A DNA stretch of 64,000 nucleotides. Origin: Voacanga thouarsii (lineage: Eukaryota; Streptophyta; Magnoliopsida; Gentianales; Apocynaceae). The position numbers were made by a program, and so were the translations under genes. Every line of letters begins with the position of its first letter. Positions within the stretch are counted from its first letter, which is position 1. The notes under the pieces are model-generated. The model was not told the origin of the DNA. It ran no database searches and worked only from the letters and a program-made list of their open reading frames with translations. Positions 21,641 through 32,477 of the stretch are shown piece after piece. The stretch covers positions 806,001 to 870,000 of the forward strand of contig JANUWF010002022.1 in the NCBI GenBank assembly GCA_026120185.1, given 5' to 3'.

Positions 21641-23124
21641 ATGATTGAGATTAATACTGCTTTTAAAAATGAAATATAGGTATTTGATATCAGATGTGGA
21701 TCTCATTTGTGTAATAATGTATAAGGACTATAGTACAATAGAAGTCTTGAAAAGGGCAATGTGGACCAACATGCTGCAAATAGAGCAAATGTTACTACAC
21801 TTGTTGTGGGGACTTATCATCTACACCTGCCTTCTGGATTGATTTTAGAACTTACAAACTGTTATTATGCACCTGTTTTACTTAAGAACACTCAATAGCT
21901 TGTTTGGACATGAATGGTGTTTATTTTATTTTCAAAAATAAAGGTTATTCGTTTTCATTAAATAATGTCTAATATGGTACTGCAACTTTAATAAATGGTT
22001 TGTATATTCTACACATGCATGATCTTATTATCAATATAAACAACAAGAAATAAAGAAAAGATAACTCAATCTCATCTTAATTATGGAATTGTCATTTAGG
22101 CCACATAAATGAGAATCACGTTTCTTAGTTACACAAGCTTAATGACTTAGGGTCATTTGATTACGAATCATTTGGCACATGCAAGTTTTGTTTACTTGGA
22201 AAAATGACTAAAACACCCTTTCTAGAAAAGGGGAAAGGGACAAATAGTTATTAGAACTCATGCATACTAATGTATGTGGCCCAATGTTAATACAAGCAAT
22301 AGGAGGTTATCAATCATTCATTACCTTTATTGATGAATGTTCACAACATAGTTATTTGTATTTAATGAAATACAAAATAGAAGCCTTTGACAAGCTCAAG
22401 AACTTCAGGAATGAAGTAGAGAAACAACTTGGTAAAAGTAATATAACTCTAAGATCTAATCGCTAAGATGAATACTTAAGCTAAGAGTTTCAAAGTTATC
22501 TAAGAGATAATGGGATATTAACTCAATGGACACCACTATATACAGATCAACATAATAGTGTATCTGAAAGAAGGAATCGAACCTTTCTTGAAATTATACG
22601 GACTATGATGGCTTTTGTAGACTTACCAAAATTATTTTGGGGATATACACTGGTGACTGTTGTCTATATAATAAATAGAGTTCCATTAAAAATAGTTGAT
22701 AGTACCATATTTGAGTTATTCTTTGGTAAGAAACCAATGTTATCTCATATAAGAAAATAAGGTTACCCTGCCTTTGCTAAAAGGCAACAGTCAAACAAAC
22801 TTAAAAGTAAGTATGACAAATGTTTATTTGTTAGATATCCAAATGAATCATTTGGATACTACTTCTATCTTCCTTCTAAAAACAAAGAGTTTGTTTCAAA
22901 GAATACTGTCTTCTTGAGAAAGAGCACATACTTAAAGGAGATAATGAGAGTAAAATTGAATTTAGTGAAGTTAAAAAAGAATAAACAAATACGGATCAAC
23001 CATCTGATCCCGCATCTATTGTAAAAATAGATGAATCCACATCTACATAAAAACCTCCTAGGTTGAGTAGGATACGTGTGAAACCTAAGAGATATGGATT
23101 TCTCATAAATAACCATAATGATGT
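21641..23124 (+). pseudogene. Copia-2 protease and integrase
   Basis: Protease remnants run from 21641 to about 22050 in mixed frames. The integrase zinc finger is readable at 22080-22220 (HCHLGHIN, CKFCLLGK). The catalytic core starts at 22255 with MHTNVCGPM and continues with ITLRSNR then TAA. Both catalytic Asp residues ([13 protein letters not shown] in the family) have become Asn, while Glu in SVSERRNRTF remains. The C-terminal part ends with PKRYGFLINNHNDV at 23124, where the gag-only Gypsy insertion begins. Reading resumes after it with LLIDEDEPIT at 28248. Confidence 0.85.
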
Positions 23125-24394
23125 TGATAAGGGCTAAAATCATCATCTAATTCCTAGTTATTTGAGGATGTTTTTTGATTCATTTGATATAATAACTAGG
23201 CATATTCTTTCATATTTGATATTTTACTATTGGAAATATATTTTGGTATTTTTACGCAGAATAAAGAAAGAAAAAAGGAAAATATTAACACAGGACAGAG
23301 CACGGCCGTAGGACGGCGAATTTTTCCTTTGTGAGCACATATTTTGGAATTTTCTAAGAGTTTTGGTATTTTCCAACCTGCACTCAGCCTAGACCTTTTC
23401 GAAATAATTTTTGCATCTTGGGAGCCTATTTAAGCAAGGGAAACATAAGAGAAATATATGAATCCAAGGATTAAAGCTACCAATCAATTATTAAATAAGG
23501 GATTCAACACTCAAGGGGTATTGTTCACGAAGGTCTACAAGAAAGAAGAAGGGAACTTGTCTACGAGTTCTTTTTTTTACTTTTTTTTTTTTTTTAGAAT
23601 AATGAAGTGACCAATGTTTTTGTTGTAATTTGACATTATTTTTTGATTTATGATTTATGATTTAATTTAGTCTTTTGATCAATTAATTATTATGCTTGGT
23701 ATTCGATTGCTTGTTATAATTATGGAATTGTTTGATTGATTCTTTTTGTTGACTTGCTTGCAAAAGGAGTTGATAATAGTTTTAATTTAATTAATTTCAT
23801 ATTTATTATCTTTTAACTTGCTTGAAAAATGAGTTAATTGTCAAGAATTTGGGTAATCAAATATTTGTTCATGATTGCTAGAGTATAGATTTATTAGATA
23901 ATTTCATGCTTTAAATCATCTAGAATATAAGGAATGATTTTAATGCATCTTTTAGGTAAAATGGTTGAGATAGAATTTGTTCATTGATTTAGCTAAAGGG
24001 TAGTGATTACACGAATTGCAAACGGAGTGGGTCTATTTTAATTCCTTCATGATACCAAGATAATAATTGATTGAGATAATTGCTAAGTAATTCATTGCCA
24101 TGTCTTCAAGAATATTTGTCTAAATTGCATATTATTTCATTCTTGTGTTGTATAATTTTTTCTCTATTTTCCTTTTTATTCTCTTATCACTTAATTAGGT
24201 CGGTTAAACGATGAATGAAGAGTAACTAATGATTGTTGTTCCTTGGGGATCGGTACTTGTTAATTTCCTATACTATGCTTACGATGAGTATACTTGCTCA
24301 TATATGTAATTTGGGGATTAATGATTTAATTTAAACTTATCTATGGATGGACTTAAAATTGTATGATTTTTCTGCATCCAAATTTTACACATTA
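23125..24394 (+). repeat. 5' LTR of the gag-only element
   Basis: 1270 bp, from tgataagggctaaaatc to acacatta (terminal CA changed to TA). It shares the family block 'ggttaaacgat..ggggatcggtacttg..gcgatgagtatacttgct' near its end. A short GC-rich tract (cacggccgtaggacggc) lies near 23302. Confidence 0.85.
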
Positions 24395-24396
24395 AG

Positions 24397-24417
24397 TTTT
24401 TTGCGCCGTTGCCGGGA
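24397..24417 (+). other. Primer-binding site, tRNA-Asp type
   Basis: ttttttgcgccgttgccggga lies two bases after the LTR. It corresponds to TTTGGCGCCGTTGCCGGGGA, complementary to the 3' end of plant tRNA-Asp and used by Athila/Tat-lineage Gypsy elements. Confidence 0.82.
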
Positions 24418-24662
24418 ACAATCTCATGAAAGCTTAGATTTCATTAATTTAATCATGTTTATATGTATATATGTCTATATGTAAATATGTATATATGTTC
24501 TTCGTACAAATAAGTGTCATATCTTGTTGTGTGTATAAGTGTACCTTAATTGACTAACTTAGTTTATGTTGTACTTTGTACTCTAATTATACTTAATTGA
24601 CTACCTGTCAATTCTGTAATCTCATCATCTTAACTTTCTTTATAGACTTAGCCCTTAGTGTA

Positions 24663-25490
24663 TGACCCGACAATTCCACCGAGACCCAGTGGATTTTGAT
24701 CCTGAGATTCAAAGAACATTGACAAGGATTCGGATGGCACTTTAGCAAAGGGATAAGCAAGCAATTCCAATAGGAGAGATGGAAGTTAACCAAAACAATA
24801 ATGGTTATAATGGTGGAAATAATAGGAGGACCATGGATGACTTTGTTAAATAGGCAATCTCAAGTACGGACTCAAGCATTACTAGACCTAGGGTAGAGAC
24901 AAACAATTTTGAGATAAAATCTAACGTTATCCAAATGATCCAGAACATAGTACAATTTGATGGGTTATCTGATGAAGACACTAATGCCCACCTTGCTAGT
25001 TTTCTATAAATTTGTGATACTTTCAAGATGAATGATGTTTCATAAGACATTATAAAGTTGAGGCTTTTTTCATTTTCTTTGAGGGATAGAACCAAATGAT
25101 AGTTAAAATCTTTAGCAGTAGGATCTATAACTACGTAGAATGGGCTAGCTGAAAAATTTTTGGTAAAGTATTTTTCCCCAGCTAGAACAACCAAACTTTA
25201 GACAGATATTTTTGCCTTCCAATAGTTAGATTCTAAAAACCTTTGTAAGTATTGGGAAAGGTAGAAGGAGATGCTAAGAAAGTGTCCTCATCATAGGTTT
25301 AAGTTAGGGATCCAACTGCAAAGTTTTCATAGTGAACTAAACTTTACCTCAAAATAATTAGTTGATGCATTTGCTGGAGGAACTATCAATTCTAAGGCCC
25401 TGAATGAAGAATATGATTTGGTGCAAAACATTGAAATGAATAATTATTCATGGGATAATCCGAGGAATAGGGCTCGTGTTCAATTGTCAT
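24663..25490 (+). pseudogene. Tat/Athila-type gag of the non-autonomous element
   Basis: Plus-strand reading in mixed frames gives the conserved gag landmarks of Athila/Tat elements. These are NNFEIKSNVIQMIQN with QFDGLSDEDTNAHLASF near 24900-25005, then LRLFSFSLRDRTK near 25055-25095, AVGSITTWNGLAEKFLVKYF near 25105-25170 and CPHHRFKLGIQLQ near 25285-25320. It ends with NNYSWDNPRNRA. Gag forms the virus-like particle. Several in-frame stops replace Trp or Gln codons. No zinc knuckle is obvious. Confidence 0.8.
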
Positions 25491-25792
25491 AACTTTTTAC
25501 CTTTCTAGCCTAAGAACTACTTCTTCATTTTTCTATTATTTATTTTTATTTTCTTTCTTTATTTTTATGTTTTTGTTTTGTTTCTTTCTATTTTTTTAGG
25601 TACATTCCACATGCCTTTTGTGATGGATTCACCTATCTTGCAAATACTACTAAGCTATGGAAGTATTTTCTTTTCTTCTCTTCTTCCCCTCTATTTATTT
25701 TGGTCCAATAGCTTTGCTTTATTTGTTCTATTTTTTGCCATTAAAGACAATGTCCAATTTAAGTATGGGAGAGAGTTTAGAATTGCAAATAA

Positions 25793-25833
<41 letters not shown>

Positions 25834-26800
25834 TTTGGACTAAATTTTTTGTAATTGCTTTGATTTATAACAAGGTTGTGATTATCTTTCTTACTTGGGA
25901 TATGATTTTTGTCATTCAATTGGTTGGATTTTTATTAACAGTGAATTGTTAAGTCTGGAGAATTTAAGTTAATCTTGGTTATGCATACATGTTTGAATGG
26001 TATTGTACTCATCTAGTTTGAATATGGATGATGTGATGAATATAGGGAAAGTTGTTGACTAATTTTTGTATTATGGATTTAAAATTTGCTTGACTTTGAG
26101 TGATAAAAAAGAAATGTGAGGAAGTTAGAAAAACAATGAGTGAAAAAAAAAATCATTGTTATGTAAGATGAAAAATAATTGAGTTGAAAAAAATGCTCTC
26201 ATTTTTAAATTTTATTGAAATCCTTTTGCTGAAAAGGGGGTTAATATGGATAGAAGTAGCAAGTATAGTTCGGTGCACTCTCTTGAGGCTACACCAAAGG
26301 TAAAAAGGCAAGAAAATGCTAAGAAAGAAAATGTTGAAAAAATTATGAAAAAATAAAATTAATAATGAATATAAGGGAGCTAATACAGTGTGTGAAGAGA
26401 AATCCATTCACTTAAGGCTATCAATTTCCCAAGTCAATGGAAAAAAGAATGGAGTGTTTTCCTTAGATCATTACTTGAGTTGTGCAATTTTTGAGTTTAT
26501 AATGGTAGAATTGGTTAGATAGCTTGACTTGTATGATTCATATTGTCTACATTTTTTCTTGAAATAATTTTCTTAGACTAAAGTATAAACTTGCTTAACT
26601 TGACTTCAAAGGTCATGATATGTTTGATCTAATACTTCAATTTGTAAATGTTTTCAAATGGTTGAAGGAACGGCAAGATCATGTCTAAAGTTTGAAGGAG
26701 AATTGTAGCTTTATTGTATTCAAAATTTTTGAAAGTTAAACTTGTGTTATATTGTTTTTCCTTATCTTAAGTGCTTTGCTTGAGGACAAGCAAAGATTCA
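25491..26800 (+). other. Non-coding internal region of the gag-only element
   Basis: About 1.3 kb lies between gag and the polypurine tract. It contains T-rich stretches, an (AT)n microsatellite at about 25797-25828 and short open frames with no recognisable motif. It occupies the place where pol would be in a complete element. Confidence 0.6.
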
Positions 26801-26813
26801 AGTGTGGGGGAAT
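26801..26813 (+). other. Polypurine tract of the gag-only element
   Basis: agtgtgggggaat directly precedes the LTR start at 26815. AGTGTGGGGGA is a characteristic Athila/Tat polypurine tract. Confidence 0.85.
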
Positions 26814-26814
26814 A

Positions 26815-28242
26815 TGATAAGGGATAAAATCAACATTAATTTTCTAGTTATTTGAGGATGTTTTGTGATACATTTGTTGTAATAACTAGGACTATTCCTT
26901 CATATTTGATAAAATACCTTTGAAAAGGTATTTTGGTGTATTTATGTAGAATAAAGTAAGAAAAAAGAAAAAAAAAGAGGCAGGACAGAGCACAGCAGGC
27001 GGTGGTCGTGCTGAGCACAGCAGGCACTAGCTCAAGACTCGAACAGAGCTAAAAAATAGAGAAAAACAAAGCAATGTCGGGCCGGCTAGAGCACGGTTGA
27101 TACCGGCCATGAGGGACTAGGCAAGTGCCAGCCCTAGGATGCCAGGGTGGCAAATTTTTCCTTTATGTTCGCGGATTTGAGAATTTCCTTAGAGTTGTGG
27201 TATTTTCCAACCTATACTCGGCCTAGACCTCTTAGGAAACGATTTTTGGTATCTTGGGAACCTATTTAAGCAAGGGAAACACAACAGAAATATATTAATC
27301 CAAAGATTAAAGCTATAAATCAACCATTGAAAAAGGGATTCATTACTCAACGGGAATTATTCAAGGTCTTCAAGGAAAAAGAAGGGTGCTTGTCTATAAG
27401 TTTTTTCTTTTATCTTTGTTTTCTTTTTCTAGAACAATGATGTGTCCATTGTTTTCATTGTAATTTGACATTATTTTGAGATTCATGATTTTCGAGTTAA
27501 TTTAGTCTTTTGATCAATTGATTATTATACTTGGTATTTGATTACTTGTTTTAATTAAGGAATTGATTGATTGATTCCTCCTATTACTTGCTTGTAAAAG
27601 AGGTTGATAATGTTTTCAATTTAATTAATTTCATATTTGTTATATTTTAACTTACTTGAAAATGGAGTTAATTGTCAAGAACTTAGGTAATCAAAGATTT
27701 GTTGATGATTGCTAGAATATAAATTCGTTGCCTAATTTCATGCGTTAAATCACCTATAATATTGGGATTTATGTAAGGATTGATTTTAATGCACTTTTTC
27801 GATAAATTGGTTGACACAGAATATGTTCATTGATTTAGCTAAAGGGCTCATTGATTCCATGGGTAGCAAACGAAGTGGGTCTATTTTAATTCTTTCATGA
27901 TGCTAAGATAATAATTGATTGAAATAATTGCTAAGTAATTCATTGCCATATATTCAAGAATGTTTGTCTAAATTATATATTATTTCATTCTTGAATTGTA
28001 TATATTTTTCTTTATTTTCTTTTTTATTCTCTTATCACTTTATTGGATCGGTTAAATAATGTATGAAGAGTAACTAATGGCAATTGTTCTTTGAGGATCG
28101 ATACTCATTAATTCTTTATACTATGCTTGCGATGAGTATACTTGCTCATATGTATAATTTGAGGATTAATGTTTTAATTTAAACTTAGCTACAGTTGGAC
28201 TTAAAATTATATAATTTTTATGCATCCAAATTTTACACATCA
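26815..28242 (+). repeat. 3' LTR of the gag-only element
   Basis: 1428 bp, TGATAAGGG..CACATCA, longer than its 5' partner mainly through the GC-rich tract at about 26980-27160 (repeated gcaggc, ggccgg and ccggcc words). Outside this tract the two LTRs align well by eye. Confidence 0.85.
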
Positions 28243-28247
28243 GATGT

Positions 28248-28862
28248 ATTGCTCATAGATGAAGATGAGCCTATTACTTGCAAAGATGTTCTGAATAGGT
28301 CGGAATCTGACAAATGGCTTAAGTCAATAAAGTTAGAAATGGATTCTATATATGATAATTAAGTATGGACATTAGTTGATCTACCCGAAGGAATCAAACA
28401 TATTAGGTGCAAATGAGTTTTGAAAATGGAAACCGACATAGATGGTAACGTAGTTACCTATAAAACATGACTAGTTGCTAAAGATTATTGTTAACAACAT
28501 GATATTAAATATGACAAAACTTTCTCGCTAGTTTCCATGCAAAAATCCAAAAGGGCACTTCTAGTACTTGCCGCCCATTATGATTATGAGGTCTACCAAA
28601 TTGATAACTGAGGAAGTGTACATAATACAACTTGAGGGTTTTATATCTAAAGATAGCATAAAAGTGTACAAGATGTGAAGGTTTATGTATGGACTTAAGC
28701 AATTCTTTAGGAGTTGGAACATCTGTTTTAATGAAACAATTAAAGAATTTGGTTTCATTCAAAACATGGATGAACTTTGTGTATACATAAAGGTTAGTGG
28801 GAATGCAATTTTTTTCCTATTATTTTATGTAGATGATATATTGCTAATAGGAAATAATGTAG
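28248..28862 (+). pseudogene. Copia-2 reverse transcriptase, first part
   Basis: Reads LLIDEDEPITCKDVLNRSES, then VWTLVDLPEGIKHIRCK near 28370-28410 and VLAAHYDYEVYQID near 28563-28605. From 28685 it reads MYGLKQFFRSWN and FLLFYVDDILLIGNN. The catalytic YVDD is intact at about 28829-28840, and reverse transcriptase copies element RNA into DNA. Numerous stops and frameshifts occur. The coding is interrupted right after GNN by the solo LTR at 28863 and resumes at 30336. Confidence 0.88.
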
Positions 28863-30335
28863 TAATGCATAAATTTTGTGTGTATAAAAATCATTAAATT
28901 TAAATCCATCTCTCAGTCAAGTTTTAATTAAAACATTAATCGTAAAATATACATACAAGCAAGTATACTTATCGCAAGCATAGTATAGGGAATTAACGAG
29001 TGTCGATCCTCAAATGAATAAGTACACACTATTTACTTTTCATTCATTATTTAACCGACCTAAATAAAGTGAGAAAAGAATAAAAAATAAAGAAATATAT
29101 ACAACTAAAGGATTTAGGTTTATGCAATTTAGACAATTATCCTAGAAAATATAGTAATGAACCAACTAGCAATTCTCTCAACTAATTATCATCTTAGTAT
29201 CATGAAGAAATATAAAGTAAAATTCAATCTTTTCACAAATCATGAATCTACTTAAATAAATCCCACTTTGTTTCCCAATCCATGAAATCCTATATTTTGA
29301 TTAAATTAACAAATTTGCCACTTAAGCTAAGATAACCAAAACATGTTTTAAGTCCAATTCCTTATAAGCATGAAATTACCTAATAACCCCTTGCTCGAAG
29401 TGAAATCAATTAATCTTTGATTACTTAGTCTTATAATCTTAACTTCGTTTTCCAAATCCATCAGGATTAGATAAATACAAAATCAATGCAATGAATCGTC
29501 CTAAGTCAATTAGAAGAACTCGCATCAATAACCAAAGATAACAAGTAATCAAACACAAAAGATGATAAAGAATTTATCAAATAACAAAATTAACACAAAA
29601 TCATAAATTCCAAAATAATGTTAAATTATAATTAAAAAAATATTGAATACATCATTGTTTAAGGGAAAGAAGATAAAGATAAAAGAAAACACTCATAGAC
29701 AAGCCTCTTTTTTCACCCTTGAAGACTCTCTTGAACAATCCTCCTTGATTAGGTGAATCTCTCCTTTAATGAGTGGTTGAGAATTTCTTACTTTCAAATC
29801 TCTCCTTAATTTCTTATTTTATAGGCCTCTTGATGATAAATTTGTGGCTTAGGAAGTCTTGGCCGAGTAGGATTTGAAAAATTCCTAATTTCATGCATAG
29901 AATATTCACTTTCCAGAGCCTACCTGTTGTCGGGTACCATCGACCCACCTCGCGCCCAGTACACACTATTCTTCCTCTAGAGTTTTGCTCTGTTTTTGGT
30001 CAGTTCTCATTGGCAGACAAAATGGACCCAGTGCCAGGTACACTTGCTAGACCTGGCGCCATGTCTATTCTAGTTTTGTCTTGAACGTTAACTCAATTTC
30101 TACTACTTGATTAGAATGGACTCGGCACCTGGTCCCTTGGCTGGGCCTGGCGCCAAGAACACTCTGGAATTGTTCACTTTCTACTTGATTTTAACTTAAA
30201 TCTACACAAATTTGTCAAAAACACTTTTCAAAAGCACAATGTCAAATAGAAAGGAATACACCTAGTTATTACATCAAATGTATGACAAAACAACCTCAAA
30301 TAACTAGGAAATAATGGTGATTTTAGCCCCTATCA
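28863..30335 (-). repeat. Complete Tat/Athila-like solo LTR inside Copia-2 RT
   Basis: On the minus strand it runs from TGATAGGGGCTAAAATCACC to AATTTATGCATTA, 1473 bp. The flanks are tgtag (28858-28862) and tgtac (30336-30340), a target duplication with one mismatch. GC-rich words including acctggcgcc occur at 29930-30140. It belongs to the same LTR family as 4937-6471. Confidence 0.82.
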
Positions 30336-31215
30336 TGTACCTATCCTTCAATCGAAAAAAAAAAATTGATTATCCAAGAAGTTTTCCATGAAAGACCTTG
30401 GAGAAGAAACCTATATTCTAGGGGTAAAAATCTATAGGGATAGACTAAAAAGGTTGCACGGTCTTTCAAAGTCAACATACATAGACAAAGTGCAGAAGAG
30501 GTTCAGCATGGATCAATCTAAAAAGGGATTCTTACCCATGTCTCATGGGGTAAGCTTTTCAAAGTCGATGTTTTCAAAGACACAAGTTGAAAAGAAACAC
30601 ATGAGTAGAATTCTATATGCTTTGGTAATTGGATCTATCATATATGCTGTGATATGTACTAGGCCCGATGTATCTATGCTCTCAGTATTACGAGCAAATA
30701 CCAATCTGACCCTAGAGAAGGTCATTGGGTGGCTATAAAGAATATCCTTAAGTACTTGCGAAGGACCAAGGACTTATTCTTGGTATATCGAGAAAGTGAT
30801 TTGAAAATAAAAGGATATATTGATGCCAGTTTTTAGTGTAATAAAGATTACTTCAAATCACAATCAGGCTATGTATTCACATTAGATAGAGGCATAGTAC
30901 GTTGGAAAAGTTCCAAATAATATACTATTATTAACTCAACGACTGAAGCTGCGTACATAGGCTTTTTTGAAGCAGCTAAGGAAGCAGTTTGGATCAAGAA
31001 GTTCATGAAGGAACTAGGGATAGTTCCTAGAATTGTTGATCTAATACTTTTGTATTGTGACAGCAATGAGCTATTGCACAAGTAAAGGAACCACGGTCTC
31101 ATTAGAGATCTAAACACATACTAAGACACTATCACCTAATCCAGAAGATCATAGACAGAAAGGATGTAAAGATAGAGAGAGTTCCTATAGATAAGAACAT
31201 AACGGACCCGCTCAA
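30336..31215 (+). pseudogene. Copia-2 reverse transcriptase C-terminus and RNase H
   Basis: The long frame 30388-30738 reads MKDLGEETYILGVKIYRDRL, then STYIDKVQKRFSMDQSKKGF and AVICTRPDVSMLSVL, the conserved end of Copia reverse transcriptase. RNase H follows with GYIDASF, SQSGYVFTLDRG, NSTTEAAYIGFFEAAKEAVW and YCDSNE, interrupted by several stops. The glutamate of the family's TxEAEY is Ala here (TEAAY), a catalytic change. Confidence 0.88.
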
Positions 31216-31294
31216 TAAGGTGCTGCCCTAAAAGAAACATGATAGACATATTGGGTTATTCAGTATTCAATGCATGAATGACTAGCTCTAATGC

Positions 31295-31305
31295 AAGTGG
31301 GAGTT
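31295..31305 (+). other. Polypurine tract of Copia-2
   Basis: aagtgggagtt directly precedes the 3' LTR start TGTTAGTGTTATACC. It has the same design as the Copia-1 tract. Confidence 0.8.
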
Positions 31306-31480
31306 TGTTAGTGTTATACCCTAGAGGTAATTATTTGTGTATTGTATATGTCACATTTTTTAATAAAAGACATTCTTTATCTTTCAGTTTAATTAATCAT
31401 TCTGCGTATATGTGTATAAACCTGTTAGATAATATACCAAGAATATAGTATAGTGTTAAGAAAATTATAATAGAGATCAT
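31306..31480 (+). repeat. Copia-2 3' LTR, truncated
   Basis: The first 175 bases match 6950-7130 (cctagaggtaattatttgtgtattgtatatgtcacat..aataaaagacattc..). It stops where a Copia-1-family LTR begins at 31481. I did not find its continuation in the window, so the outer target duplication of Copia-2 cannot be tested. Confidence 0.78.
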
Positions 31481-32477
31481 TGTTAGAATGTATGCCCGCT
31501 ATGACTGTATTTTTTATGTAATTTTGATAAAATTAATAAAAATTTTATTCTCACAAATTGTTTGTGTTGTCTCATGTTAATTTATGCACGATTTCTCTAG
31601 AAAAAAACTCATTGTTTTTAAGTAAGTGATCCATGTGAATAAAAGTCTTTCATAGTAAGGTATGGATCACGAGTTACTTAACATATAAACTGTTATATTT
31701 AACCGGATGATGAGAATAGCAATCTCATAATGATAAGGTTATTATGTTATGAATAGGTTGGGAATGGCTTACCTTTAGCAAGTGAATAGTCCTCTCACTT
31801 CATAACATAAGTGTATTTTGAATACGTAGAACTAGACCTGTAGTAGTGGTTTCTAAAAGTATTATATGGTAGAAGCGTAGACTACTACTGCTACAGTATA
31901 GACTTATACCTTAAGTCTTGAGTATGGGTCGGTGGTCTAGCAAAGCTGGAAGCGTATACTTTGATATACTATAGTTGAGATTCTATCGTAGGACTAATAT
32001 ACTTATATGTTGGGTATATATGACTAGTTAGTTAAGACAGACTCGTACAAGATAGCTTCTACGCTATATCGCCGCTTGTGACGGTTCAAATGATCTAATA
32101 ATCCAGGGCCCCTTGTTTGCTCTAGGGTAGCTTAGCTCATTTGGAAAGCAAAAATATTCTACTAAGTCATGGATCATCGGACTAGAGGTCTAAGGATGGT
32201 AGATGTAATTTAGAGAGGTGTTAGTACACTTTTCCTCTCTGAGTTTTCGGCATTTTTGTAGAGGGGTATATTTGTCATAACACTTGTAGGTCGCAGACTT
32301 TCCTAACGCAGCATTATCTTTAGGGTTAATATTTTCTTATGGTAATATTAGAAATTTTTAAAATGTAAAATACAGTTACTTATTTTGGTCATTTAAATAG
32401 CCAAGGCGATGTGTCTTTTGGTCATTGGAATAGCCCGTAAGTTCTAATTAATTTTGGGCTAAGGAAATGGTCACGAT
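31481..32477 (+). repeat. Copia-1-family LTR, 5' half
   Basis: Begins TGTTAGAATGTATGCCCGC and follows the Copia-1 LTR order (plus strand here): ttatgcacgatttctc, aagtgatccatgtgaat, ggtatggatcacgagtta, gatgtgtcttttggtcatt, agcccgtaagttctaatt. It is more diverged than the paired Copia-1 LTRs. It ends abruptly at the CACTA terminus, so about half of the 2-kb LTR is missing. Confidence 0.8.

Larger units (their letters stand above)
23125..28242 (+). mobile_element. Gag-only Tat/Athila-like LTR retrotransposon
   Basis: A complete 5.1-kb element. LTRs at 23125-24394 and 26815-28242 both start TGATAAGGG, and the 5-bp target duplication gatgt occurs on both sides (23120-23124 and 28243-28247). It has a tRNA-Asp-type primer site and a polypurine tract. 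The internal region is only 2.4 kb. It encodes a decayed gag and no protease, reverse transcriptase, RNase H or integrase that I can find. It is therefore structurally non-autonomous and would need enzymes from a related element. It sits between the integrase and reverse transcriptase of Copia-2. Confidence 0.88.
6950..31480 (+). mobile_element. Copia-2: old Copia element carrying nested insertions
   Basis: The parts in order are: 5' LTR (6950-8606 plus 17823-18100), primer-binding site (18102-18115), leader, gag (20793 onward), protease and integrase (to 23124), reverse transcriptase (28248-28862 plus 30336-30740), RNase H (to about 31215), polypurine tract (31295-31305) and a truncated 3' LTR (31306-31480). 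Integrase lies before reverse transcriptase, which defines Copia. Four insertions with 5-bp duplications split it: 8607-17817, 18527-19539, 23125-28242 and 28863-30335. Removing the last two restores reading continuity. Coding is destroyed by many stops and frameshifts, and two integrase Asp residues are changed. Confidence 0.85.
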
